Source: Rhodothermus sp. | GTDB lineage: Bacteria; Bacteroidota; Rhodothermia; Rhodothermales; Rhodothermaceae | NCBI GenBank assembly: GCA_026989375.1 | Contig: JALSJJ010000229.1 | Coordinates: forward strand, 1-41,078 | Length of the DNA: 41,078 nucleotides | Direction of reading: 5' to 3' | Shown here: positions 8,656 through 15,650 of the stretch, in pieces | Layout of the letters: each line of letters opens with the position of its first letter | Numbering within the stretch: position 1 is the first letter of the stretch | Notes under the pieces: generated by a model | The model's database searches: none | Told to the model about the DNA's origin: nothing | Seen by the model: only the letters and a program-made list of their open reading frames with translations | Program-made: the position numbers and the translations under genes

Positions 8656-8689
8656 GGTGGCCACCCCCCTCCCCCATAGGGTGGCCACC
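8656..8689. repeat. Two copies of a 10-bp perfect palindrome in the acs-porin gap
   Basis: GGTGGCCACC occurs at 8656-8665 and again at 8680-8689, separated by a C-rich 14-nt spacer. Each copy is self-complementary, and together they can form one 11-bp stem with the flanking C/G residues. The element lies in the transcribed leader of the barrel gene. It could be an operator pair, a processing or stability hairpin, or part of a partial terminator between acs and the transport genes; no T-run follows. Confidence 0.6.
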
Positions 8690-8712
8690 AGGATGCGGAG
8701 TCCGTGGTCATC

Positions 8713-8761
8713 AAACGGCGCTCGGTTCGATGGTTGGCAGCCTGGCAACCGGGCGCCGTTT
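8713..8761 (-). terminator. Long imperfect hairpin just after acs, possible attenuator
   Basis: Perfect 9-bp arms AAACGGCGC (8713-8721) and GCGCCGTTT (8753-8761), extended by a CGGTT/AACCG inner pairing, form a stem-loop about 10 bp after the acs stop codon. On the minus strand only a short T stretch follows, so it may be a leaky terminator or an RNA-stability element that sets acs expression apart from the transporter genes. Confidence 0.45.
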
Positions 8762-8771
8762 TGGTATCTTT

Positions 8772-10757
8772 TCAACGGTTGAGTCGGTTCTGCACCAGCT
8801 CTTCCACCACCGACGGATCCGCCAACGTCGAGGTATCGCCCAGATCCTTGTACTCGTTGGCCGCAATTTTGCGCAGAATACGACGCATGATTTTCCCGGA
8901 GCGCGTCTTAGGAAGCGCCGGGGTAAACTGCAGCAGGTCGATCGTGAAAATCGGTCCGAGCACGCTCCGCACGTGCTGGATCAGCTCCTTACGGAGCTGA
9001 TCGCTGGGCTCATAGCCTGCCTTCAGCGTCACAAAGGCGTAGATCCCCTGCCCTTTGATTTCGTGCGGATAACCCACGACGGCCGCTTCAGCCACCGCTG
9101 CATGCAGCACCAGGGCACTTTCAATCTCAGCCGTGCCCAGTCGGTGGCCAGATACGTTGATGACATCATCCACGCGTCCCACAATCCAGTAGTAGCCGTC
9201 CTCGTCCCGACGCGCTCCATCGCCCGTAAAGTACTTGCCCGGGAAGCGCGTAAAATAGGTCTCTACAAAGCGATCATGCGCTTTGTAGACCGTCCGCATC
9301 TGTCCGGGCCACGAGTCGAGAATGACCAGCATGCCGTCGGCCGAACCTTCCAGAATGTTGCCATCGTTGTCCACAATAGCTGGCCGCACGCCAAAGAACG
9401 GCAACGTCGCCGAGCCCGGCTTGAGCGGCGTGGCTCCCGGCAACGGCGTGATCATGATGCCCCCCGTTTCTGTCTGCCACCAAGTGTCCACAATCGGGCA
9501 GCGCTCTTCACCTACCACACGATAATACCAGAGCCAGGCCTCGGGATTGATCGGTTCACCCACTGTGCCCAGCAACCGCAGCGACTTTCGGCTTGTTTGC
9601 TTTACCCACGCATCTCCTTCGCGCATGAGCGCCCGGATGGCCGTCGGTGAAGTGTACAGGATGTTTACCTGATACTTGTCCACCACCTGCCAGATGCGCG
9701 ACGGGTCCGGGTAAGTCGGCGTCCCCTCAAAGAGTACCTCGGTCACCCCATTGGCCAGCGGTCCATAGACGATATAACTGTGACCCGTTATCCAACCGAT
9801 ATCCGCTGCGCACCAGTAAACGTCCCCCTCGTGATAGTCGAAGACGAGCTGGTGAGTCAGCGAGGTATACACCAGATAGCCGCCGGTTGTATGCACTACC
9901 CCTTTGGGCTTGCCCGTTGAGCCCGAGGTATAGAGGAAAAAGAGCGGATCTTCAGCATCCATCACCTCAGGCGGGCACTCAGAGGCGACCGTCTGGATCT
10001 CTTCATGATACCAGCGATCTCGTCCCTCTACCCACGGAATGTCACCACCTGTGCGGCGTACCACCAGCACGGTCTTCACATCGGGACAGCGCTCCAGCGC
10101 CTTGTCGGCATTGCGCTTAAGCGGCACGCGACGTCCAGCACGCAGCCCTTCGTCGGCCGTGATCAGGTACGTCGCTTCGCCATCGAGGATACGGTCGGCC
10201 AGCGAGTCGGGCGAAAAACCGGCAAAGACCACCGAATGGATGGCCCCGATCCGTGCGCAGGCCAGCATGGCATAGATCGCTTCCGGGATCATGGGCAAAT
10301 AGATGGTTACCCGATCGCCCTTCTTGACTCCGTGCTTTTTAAGCACATTGGCCAACCGGCAGACCTCCTCATAGAGCTGGCGATACGTGATGGCCTTGCC
10401 CTCTTCATTCGGATCGTCCGGCTCCCAGTAGAAGGCTACCTGATCGGCCCGTTTCTCCAGGTGCCGGTCAATGCAGTTATAGGCGGCATTCAGTTTCCCT
10501 CCCTCAAACCAGCGGATATAGAGGTTCGAGGGATCGAAAGAGGTGTTTTTGACGGTATGAAACGGCTCAAACCAAGTAATGCGCTGCGCCTGCTCGCGCC
10601 AGAAGCCTTCCGGATCCTGGATGGAGCGCTCGTACATTTCCCGATATTGCTCCATCGAGCTGATGAAAGCCTGCTTGCGAAACGCTTCCGGCGGTTGAAA
10701 AACCAGGCCACGCCCCGAATAGGCCGCGGTCGCATTGATCGATTCCTGAAGACCCAT
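8772..10757 (-). CDS. acs: Acetyl-CoA synthetase, AMP-forming
   Basis: This 661-residue protein has the usual length and motifs of cytoplasmic acetyl-CoA synthetase, which makes acetyl-CoA from acetate, CoA and ATP through acetyl-AMP. Visible are the N-terminal ACAS segment ([20 protein letters not shown]), the phosphate loop [15 protein letters not shown], the substrate-pocket stretch [11 protein letters not shown], the hinge region [21 protein letters not shown], and the C-terminal [11 protein letters not shown]. Its Lys622 is the residue reversibly acetylated in well-studied homologues. The AAGGGGAG Shine-Dalgarno sequence supports the ATG at 10757. It heads the run acs-barrel-DUF4212-symporter and lies directly downstream of the CrbS-like regulatory operon, with its own promoter region at 10758-10916. 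Confidence 0.97.
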   Translation of the reverse strand: MGLQESINATAAYSGRGLVFQPPEAFRKQAFISSMEQYREMYERSIQDPEGFWREQAQRITWFEPFHTVKNTSFDPSNLYIRWFEGGKLNAAYNCIDRHLEKRADQVAFYWEPDDPNEEGKAITYRQLYEEVCRLANVLKKHGVKKGDRVTIYLPMIPEAIYAMLACARIGAIHSVVFAGFSPDSLADRILDGEATYLITADEGLRAGRRVPLKRNADKALERCPDVKTVLVVRRTGGDIPWVEGRDRWYHEEIQTVASECPPEVMDAEDPLFFLYTSGSTGKPKGVVHTTGGYLVYTSLTHQLVFDYHEGDVYWCAADIGWITGHSYIVYGPLANGVTEVLFEGTPTYPDPSRIWQVVDKYQVNILYTSPTAIRALMREGDAWVKQTSRKSLRLLGTVGEPINPEAWLWYYRVVGEERCPIVDTWWQTETGGIMITPLPGATPLKPGSATLPFFGVRPAIVDNDGNILEGSADGMLVILDSWPGQMRTVYKAHDRFVETYFTRFPGKYFTGDGARRDEDGYYWIVGRVDDVINVSGHRLGTAEIESALVLHAAVAEAAVVGYPHEIKGQGIYAFVTLKAGYEPSDQLRKELIQHVRSVLGPIFTIDLLQFTPALPKTRSGKIMRRILRKIAANEYKDLGDTSTLADPSVVEELVQNRLNR

Positions 10758-10773
10758 GGCTCCCCTTGGTTAA

Positions 10774-10808
10774 TTATTCCTTTCAAAGAATAAGTTGTCG
10801 CTTATTCT
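10774..10808 (-). promoter_or_regulatory. Overlapping TTATTC/GAATAA inverted repeats in the acs leader
   Basis: Two alternative inverted repeats share a central arm. TTATTC (10774-10779) can pair with GAATAA (10788-10793), while AGAATAAG (10787-10794) pairs perfectly with CTTATTCT (10801-10808) across a 6-nt spacer. They lie 17-51 nt upstream of the acs ATG, downstream of the predicted promoter. They could act as mutually exclusive RNA hairpins near the ribosome site or as operators. Confidence 0.55.
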
Positions 10809-10848
10809 GCTCTACCTCATTCCTTCCTCAGTCAAATGGTTAATTTTA

Positions 10849-10877
10849 GTTATAAAAAAATTTCACGAGAGATGCAA
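10849..10877 (-). promoter_or_regulatory. Predicted acs promoter
   Basis: On the minus strand TTGCAT (10872-10877) and TATAAC (10849-10854) are separated by exactly 17 bp containing a T-rich run. Transcription would start about 85 nt before the acs ATG, giving a leader that holds the TTATTC/GAATAA repeats. Confidence 0.55.
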
Positions 10878-10889
10878 GAGGCTCTTAAA

Positions 10890-10907
10890 TATTCCTTTAT
10901 TGGAATA
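10890..10907. promoter_or_regulatory. Inverted repeat upstream of the acs promoter, candidate activator site
   Basis: TATTCC (10890-10895) and GGAATA (10902-10907) form a 6-bp inverted repeat with a 6-bp spacer, centred about 21 bp upstream of the predicted -35 element. That is a usual place for an activator. The half-site resembles the TTATTC arms in the acs leader, so one regulator could bind both. Confidence 0.45.
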
Positions 10908-10916
10908 ATCAGAGAA

Positions 10917-11864
10917 TCACCTGGCTGGTATTACCAGACGCAACCGGTGGCCGTCGGCATCGCACTGAACCCACAGATCGGCCTCATGCCAGGCCAGCAC
11001 TTCTGCCAGTGCTAATGAAAGGTGTTGTCCTTTTAGCGGGAGCGTCTGCGCCAGCCACCGTTGCAATCGGTCCGGTTGCAAACGCTGTCCCTGCCATTGC
11101 ACGTCAATCCATACCAGATGCTCATGTACGGTGGCGGCCAGCCTGATGCCTTTTTCTTTGCGGATAAACGGGCGTAGCTGGCGTCCCAGCCGCTCCCATA
11201 ACTGTCTCCAGAGTTGACGGTCTGCCCGAACAATAGCGGCCGGCTGTTTTTTCTCCACCTGCACCTTCTGAACCTCCTGTGCGAGCGCCGAGGCCATAAG
11301 CTCGAGCAGCTCGGCCACCGGCATGCGTTCCAGCGGCCAGTGTGCCTGCAGGTACCGAGTATAGGTCGCTACCGTCTGCTCTAACAACCGGGTTAGCGCT
11401 TCCGTCTGCTCCAGCAGGATCTGTCGAAACTGCGCAGCCAGATCGGGCGCCATATCGGGGTAGGCCGTCAGCGTTTCAATAGCCGCCCGAATGTTGGCCA
11501 CCGGGCGCCGTAATCCCTCCAATAGCTGCTGTAACATCAGGGGCTGCCAGTCCTTCGTCTGTTCATAAGCCGGCTGCAGTTGCACCACAAAGCCCGCCGT
11601 CGCTTCCAGGGGCCATGCCTGCACCGCCAGCAACTGGCCGGCCTTTCCCCGCACATGACACGTTTCGCTGGTGGGAGGCCAGGGAAGTCCGGGCAACAGC
11701 ACCTGCAGGCTATGCTCGGATCGGTCGGGTTCCACCGGTAGTGCCAGCCACTGCCGGGCTTTCTGATTTGCCCATACTGGCTTTCCTGCTGGATCGCAGA
11801 TGATCAGTCCGGCAGGCAACGCCTCCAGGGCGGCGGCCATCCTGGTTATTTCCAGGGTCTTCAA
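10917..11864 (-). CDS. PAS protein with degenerate histidine-kinase core
   Basis: This 315-residue cytoplasmic protein opens with a PAS-like domain (about 8-96, LEALPAGLIICDPAGKPVWA). A helical segment follows that matches the HisKA pattern around LLEGLRRPVANIRAAIETL, but the phosphoacceptor His of HELRxP is replaced by Glu116 and the next Glu by Gly. The C-terminal third keeps the outline of a HATPase domain, ending in HEADLWVQCDADGHRLRLVI, yet it lacks N, G1 and G2 boxes. It is therefore probably a non-catalytic sensor or adaptor. Its start overlaps the receiver gene's stop as ATGA (11861-11864), so the two are translated together. The C-terminal part resembles the middle of the exonuclease fusion at 15651-17501. 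Confidence 0.7.
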   Translation of the reverse strand: MKTLEITRMAAALEALPAGLIICDPAGKPVWANQKARQWLALPVEPDRSEHSLQVLLPGLPWPPTSETCHVRGKAGQLLAVQAWPLEATAGFVVQLQPAYEQTKDWQPLMLQQLLEGLRRPVANIRAAIETLTAYPDMAPDLAAQFRQILLEQTEALTRLLEQTVATYTRYLQAHWPLERMPVAELLELMASALAQEVQKVQVEKKQPAAIVRADRQLWRQLWERLGRQLRPFIRKEKGIRLAATVHEHLVWIDVQWQGQRLQPDRLQRWLAQTLPLKGQHLSLALAEVLAWHEADLWVQCDADGHRLRLVIPAR

Positions 11865-12259
11865 GGTTGTTCTGTCTGTCCAGATTGGTTCAACAAACGG
11901 CGAACGGTGTCCATCACGTCACGAATGGCAAATGGCTTGACAATGTAAGCATCAGCGCCTACGGCTTTTCCTTTTTCCAGGTCGGTTTCTCGACCGCGGG
12001 CGGTCACCAGTACCACCTTGACCGCACGCCCCTCTGCGCTGCTTTTAAGCTGTTGACATACTTCAAAACCACTGATGCCGGGTAGCATGACGTCGAGCAA
12101 CACCAGGTCAGGCGCTACCTGCTGGCAGACCGTCAGCGCAGCTTCGCCATCTTCCACCACTGCTACCTGATAGCCTTCCTGCTCCATGAGAAAGCGCAAC
12201 GAAAGGGCAATACTGGGTTCGTCTTCCACAATGAGTACGTAGGGCTTCGGGCGCATCAT
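11861..12259 (-). CDS. Receiver-only response regulator (CrbR position)
   Basis: The 132-residue product is a single CheY-like receiver domain. It has the acidic pocket VEDE (11-14), phosphoacceptor Asp56 in LVLLDVMLPGISG, the switch Thr86 in VLVTARG and Lys108 in YIVKPF. Only about 20 residues follow the conserved Lys, so there is no DNA-binding or enzymatic output domain. It sits 6 bp downstream of the CrbS-like kinase gene and overlaps the next gene by ATGA, which makes it the obvious phosphorylation partner of that kinase. In characterised CrbS/CrbR systems the regulator is a LuxR-type DNA-binding protein; here that half is missing. Confidence 0.92.
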   Translation of the reverse strand: MMRPKPYVLIVEDEPSIALSLRFLMEQEGYQVAVVEDGEAALTVCQQVAPDLVLLDVMLPGISGFEVCQQLKSSAEGRAVKVVLVTARGRETDLEKGKAVGADAYIVKPFAIRDVMDTVRRLLNQSGQTEQP

Positions 12260-12265
12260 CGTCTG

Positions 12266-15025
12266 TCAGATATCCAGCCTGGAAGTATCGCGCGTATGTT
12301 TGGGGGCACCGTCAGACTCCGGCAAACGTGGCAGGGTAAACGAAAACGTCGCGCCAGCACCGGGTTCGCTTTCGACCCAGATCCGGCCGTGGTGATGCTG
12401 CACAATGCGCTGCGCAATGGCCAACCCCAGTCCCGTTCCCGGCGGTCGCTTGCCGGTAGTAGTATGTACCTGCCGGAATTTATCAAAAATAGTCGCCTGA
12501 TCTTCTGGAGCAATCCCTGGACCGTTGTCTTCCACATCCACCTGTACCCGATCGGACGCACTCGTCAGGCGAATCGCAATACGACCGTTTTCCGGGGGGC
12601 AGAACTTAACCGCATTCGACAGCAGGTTCAGCAGTACCTGTACCAGCTGATCTCGATCGCCCAGTACATAGCAGGGGGCCTCTGGAACGGAGACCGTCAA
12701 CGCAATGTCGTTGAACTGCACATGTGGTTGAATGGCCTCGACGGCTTCTTCGATCACCTCCTGCATGCGCATGGGCTCCAGGTTCAACTCCACAGCGTCC
12801 GACTCCAGCTTCTGTAACGTCAGCACCTGATTGATTAACCGGCTCAGCCGCTCGGCTTCCTTGATGATAATGCCCAGAAATTCCTGTCGCTGCGCCTCAG
12901 ACAGTCCTGGATTAGCATGCATGATTTCACTGAAGGCCCGGATCGAAGTAAGCGGCGTGCGCAATTCGTGCGTGATCGTTGAAATGAATTCATCCTTGAG
13001 CCGGTCCAGTTCTTTCAAGCGCTCGTTGGCCGCCTGTAGCTCGCGCGTAGCCCGTTCCAGCTCGGCCGATTTGCGCTCCAGCTCATGGCTATAGGCAATA
13101 ACCTGCTGCGTCTCGTCCAGGATGTCCATGACTTCGCGCAGGCTCAGGGGCTCTTCCTTTACCACCGAAGCAATCAGCACCCGGGCCGACGCCGAGCCAA
13201 TGGCGCCGGCCAATAACCGCTCGGCATGTTGCACGACTTGAGCGGTCGCCGTGACGGTATTGGTTCCCGGGGCCAGCACCGACCGCAGCGCTTCATCCGC
13301 CTGCTGCTTGCCCAGAAAACGCCGCAGTAACTGTTGCAGATCGGACACATAGGCGGTCCCGCGCCACGTGGCCTCGCCCGGCCGCTCCGAACGCCGAAAC
13401 ACATCCACAAAGGCCCGAGCCTGCAGCAGTTCTTCTACACGCTGCTGCGTAAACAGGGACACGCCTACGTACAGCCCTGCATTAAAGAGCAGGCTCCAGA
13501 ACAGCGCATGCGAAACTGGATCGAACCCGTCCAGCCCGAACAGCTGATAGGGGCGCAACCAGCTAATTCCCCAGGGCCCCTTTTCGATAAAAGACACTGG
13601 CAGCAACCCGGCATCGACCAGCGACGGCAGCGGTAGCGTATAGCCCCAGATCAGAAAACCGGCCAATAGACCGCAGAGGGCACCCACTCGCGTTCCACGC
13701 CGCCAGTACATGCCCCCCAGCAAAGCTGGCGCAAACTGGGCCACCGCAGCAAACGAAATCAACCCGATCGATACCAGTGCATAAGCGTGGGCAATGGCAT
13801 GGAAGTAAAGATAGCTCAGCACCAGCACCAGCACGATCCCGCCACGGCGGATACCCAGCAGCAATCCCGTCAGTCGTCCGCGCTGCGCCAGCCGCAGCCA
13901 TTGGATGCGCAACAGAATCGGCATGATCAGGTCGTTGCTGATCATGGTGCTGAGAGCCACGGTGGCCACAATCACCATGCTGGTAGCCGCCGAGAATCCG
14001 CCGATAAAAGCCAGCAGAGCCAGAAGCTCCTGCCCGTGCGCCAGTGGTAGTGCCAGCACAAACGTGTCGGCGTCGACCTGTCCCCCCGGAAAGGCCATGA
14101 GTCCGGCCAGCGCAATAGGAAGCACAAACAGGTTGATTAACCATAAATACAACGGAAACAGCCAGATTGCCTTACGCAGGTGACGTTCATCTACGTTTTC
14201 CACCACGGCTACCTGAAACTGACGGGGCAGAAATAAAATGGCCAACATGGCCAGCAACGTCATCCAGAACCACTGACCATACGCGCCCGGCCCCAGCGCC
14301 CCTTCCATGGTGAGCAACCGCCGAAACTCTGGCCGAACCAGTGCTTGCCCGAACAGATCCGCCGGACCGTCATACAGACCAAAAGTGACGAATAATCCAA
14401 CCGCTATGAATGCTGGCAACTTGACCAAGGATTCAAAAGCAATGGCCGCCACAAGCCCTTCATGACGCTCAGTGGCATCCAGATGCCGCGTTCCGAAGAG
14501 AATGGAAAACAGCGCCAGCGCCAGGGTCACGTACAGGGCTGTATCGTCCAACAAATGCTCTGGCGAGCCCAGCAGCGGCTGCCCGCTCAGCACCTGGAAA
14601 CTGATCGAGATGGCTTTGAGCTGCAAGGCAATATAAGGTACACCGCCCGTTACGGCGATGATGGTCACCAGTGCAGCCAGCCCACTGCTTTTGCCATAGC
14701 GCGAAGCTATAAAGTCAGCAATTGAGGTGATACGATAAACCTTGCTGATGCGGATCATTTTTCGCAGCACCATCCACCAGAGTACGGCTGCCAGCGTGGG
14801 TCCCAGGTAGATGGGCAGATAGCCCACGCCACTGCTGGCTGCACGGCCTACGCTCCCGTAAAAGGTCCACGCCGTGCAGTAGACAGCCAGCGAAAGCGCG
14901 TAAATGTACGGGCTACTGATGATGCTGCGTCCCTGCTCGGCCCGCCGATCGCCATACATCGCAATGGCGAACAGCAGTCCGATGTACAGCAGCGCGATCA
15001 GAAAGATAATCCCACCCTGCAGCAT
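12266..15025 (-). CDS. CrbS-like hybrid: SSS transporter domain, STAC domain and histidine kinase
   Basis: Residues 1 to about 530 form a 12-13-helix sodium:solute symporter domain (SLC5 type). A STAC-like linker follows at about 555-622, then a coiled coil (about 640-675). The HisKA domain carries His686 in STITHELRTPLTSIRAFSE, and an intact HATPase has LLNLLSNAVKF, DNGPGIAP and GTGLGLAIAQRI. No PAS domain is evident, unlike many CrbS/CbrA proteins. In Vibrio and Pseudomonas CrbS-CrbR controls acs and acetate use, and the acs/symporter operon lies directly downstream here. The protein probably senses acetate, or its transport, at the inner membrane and phosphorylates the receiver encoded next. 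The ATG at 15025 begins 3 bp after the small membrane gene. Confidence 0.9.
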   Translation of the reverse strand: MLQGGIIFLIALLYIGLLFAIAMYGDRRAEQGRSIISSPYIYALSLAVYCTAWTFYGSVGRAASSGVGYLPIYLGPTLAAVLWWMVLRKMIRISKVYRITSIADFIASRYGKSSGLAALVTIIAVTGGVPYIALQLKAISISFQVLSGQPLLGSPEHLLDDTALYVTLALALFSILFGTRHLDATERHEGLVAAIAFESLVKLPAFIAVGLFVTFGLYDGPADLFGQALVRPEFRRLLTMEGALGPGAYGQWFWMTLLAMLAILFLPRQFQVAVVENVDERHLRKAIWLFPLYLWLINLFVLPIALAGLMAFPGGQVDADTFVLALPLAHGQELLALLAFIGGFSAATSMVIVATVALSTMISNDLIMPILLRIQWLRLAQRGRLTGLLLGIRRGGIVLVLVLSYLYFHAIAHAYALVSIGLISFAAVAQFAPALLGGMYWRRGTRVGALCGLLAGFLIWGYTLPLPSLVDAGLLPVSFIEKGPWGISWLRPYQLFGLDGFDPVSHALFWSLLFNAGLYVGVSLFTQQRVEELLQARAFVDVFRRSERPGEATWRGTAYVSDLQQLLRRFLGKQQADEALRSVLAPGTNTVTATAQVVQHAERLLAGAIGSASARVLIASVVKEEPLSLREVMDILDETQQVIAYSHELERKSAELERATRELQAANERLKELDRLKDEFISTITHELRTPLTSIRAFSEIMHANPGLSEAQRQEFLGIIIKEAERLSRLINQVLTLQKLESDAVELNLEPMRMQEVIEEAVEAIQPHVQFNDIALTVSVPEAPCYVLGDRDQLVQVLLNLLSNAVKFCPPENGRIAIRLTSASDRVQVDVEDNGPGIAPEDQATIFDKFRQVHTTTGKRPPGTGLGLAIAQRIVQHHHGRIWVESEPGAGATFSFTLPRLPESDGAPKHTRDTSRLDI

Positions 15026-15028
15026 GAC

Positions 15029-15235
15029 TCAGGGATTGTCTTCAGGGGGAGACGACCGACGCCCTTCCATTAACCAGATGAGCAGTCCGATCACCAGCGC
15101 CCACACCCCGTACAGATACACGTACAGCACAGGCAGCCCCAGTACCAGGTGCTCCCGACTGAAAAGCGACAACAGGGGAAAATTCATCAGCAACAGGGCC
15201 ATCGCAAAGAGGGCCGCCAGGCGTGCGCGCGTCAT
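15029..15235 (-). CDS. Small two-helix membrane protein before the CrbS-like kinase
   Basis: This 68-residue protein has two hydrophobic helices (about 5-22 and 31-56) and a short charged tail. Its start overlaps the ArsR-type gene as ATGA (15232-15235) and it ends 3 bp before the CrbS-like gene. The layout resembles small subunits such as DUF3311 and DUF485 that accompany SSS transporters, so it may assemble with the transporter half of the kinase. The family assignment is tentative, but the tight coupling on both sides makes it a real gene. Confidence 0.75.
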   Translation of the reverse strand: MTRARLAALFAMALLLMNFPLLSLFSREHLVLGLPVLYVYLYGVWALVIGLLIWLMEGRRSSPPEDNP

Positions 15236-15582
15236 GGTTGCTTCAATGATCCATCTGTTTCAGCCTCCAGGCTTCGGCACAACAACAAAAACAGGCCAGC
15301 CAGCGAAGGATCAGCCAGGCGATAGCGCACATGTACACCTTCTCGACGGCGTTCCACAAGTCCTTCACGGGCCAGCTGCCCCAGATGCTTGCTCACGTTA
15401 GGTTGTCGAATGCCCAGCGCATCGACGATTTCCTGCACGCTCAGCTCGCCTCGGGTGCGCAACAGGTTCAGCAAACGCAATCGCACCGGATCACCCAGCA
15501 CCCGTAGCCGGCGCGCTGCAGCTTCTAACAAGGTTTCAGGTACCAGTGGAGCCGGTTCCACTGCATGAACCCGGGTTGTCAT
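15232..15582 (-). CDS. ArsR-type winged-helix transcriptional regulator
   Basis: This 116-residue winged-helix protein has the ArsR pattern LRVLGDPVRLRLLNLLRTRG, then recognition helix IRQPNVSKHLGQLAREGLVE and the wing RREGVHVRYRLAD. The classic metal-binding motif ELCVCDL reads ELSVQEI, and only one Cys remains (in LLLLCRSLE), so metal or disulfide sensing by the known routes is unlikely. I choose the ATG at 15582 because GGAG stands 7 nt upstream; the frame could start at 15636. It heads the operon with the small membrane protein, CrbS-like kinase, receiver and PAS protein. A palindrome over the predicted -35 of its own promoter suggests autoregulation. Confidence 0.88.
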   Translation of the reverse strand: MTTRVHAVEPAPLVPETLLEAAARRLRVLGDPVRLRLLNLLRTRGELSVQEIVDALGIRQPNVSKHLGQLAREGLVERRREGVHVRYRLADPSLAGLFLLLCRSLEAETDGSLKQP

Positions 15583-15607
15583 TCCAATCTCCGACAATTT
15601 CGTTACT

Positions 15608-15643
15608 ATCTTACAGCGGAACGCGTTGAAAATCAAATATTCA
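15608..15643. promoter_or_regulatory. Divergent control region: arsR promoter with ArsR-like operator
   Basis: On the minus strand TTGATT (15631-15636) and TAAGAT (15608-15613) with a 17-bp spacer make a good promoter for the arsR-crbS operon. A 17-bp imperfect palindrome, TGAAAATCAAATATTCA (15627-15643), overlaps its -35 element. It resembles the AT-rich sites of ArsR-family repressors and ends 7 bp before the exonuclease start codon, so one bound dimer could affect both directions. Confidence 0.55.
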
Positions 15644-15650
15644 GAACCTC

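Noticed and set aside
10758-10916. A sigma-54 type promoter before acs
   Set aside because: No GG/GC pair with the required spacing (TGGCAC-N5-TTGCA-like) is present; the -35/-10 pair fits better.
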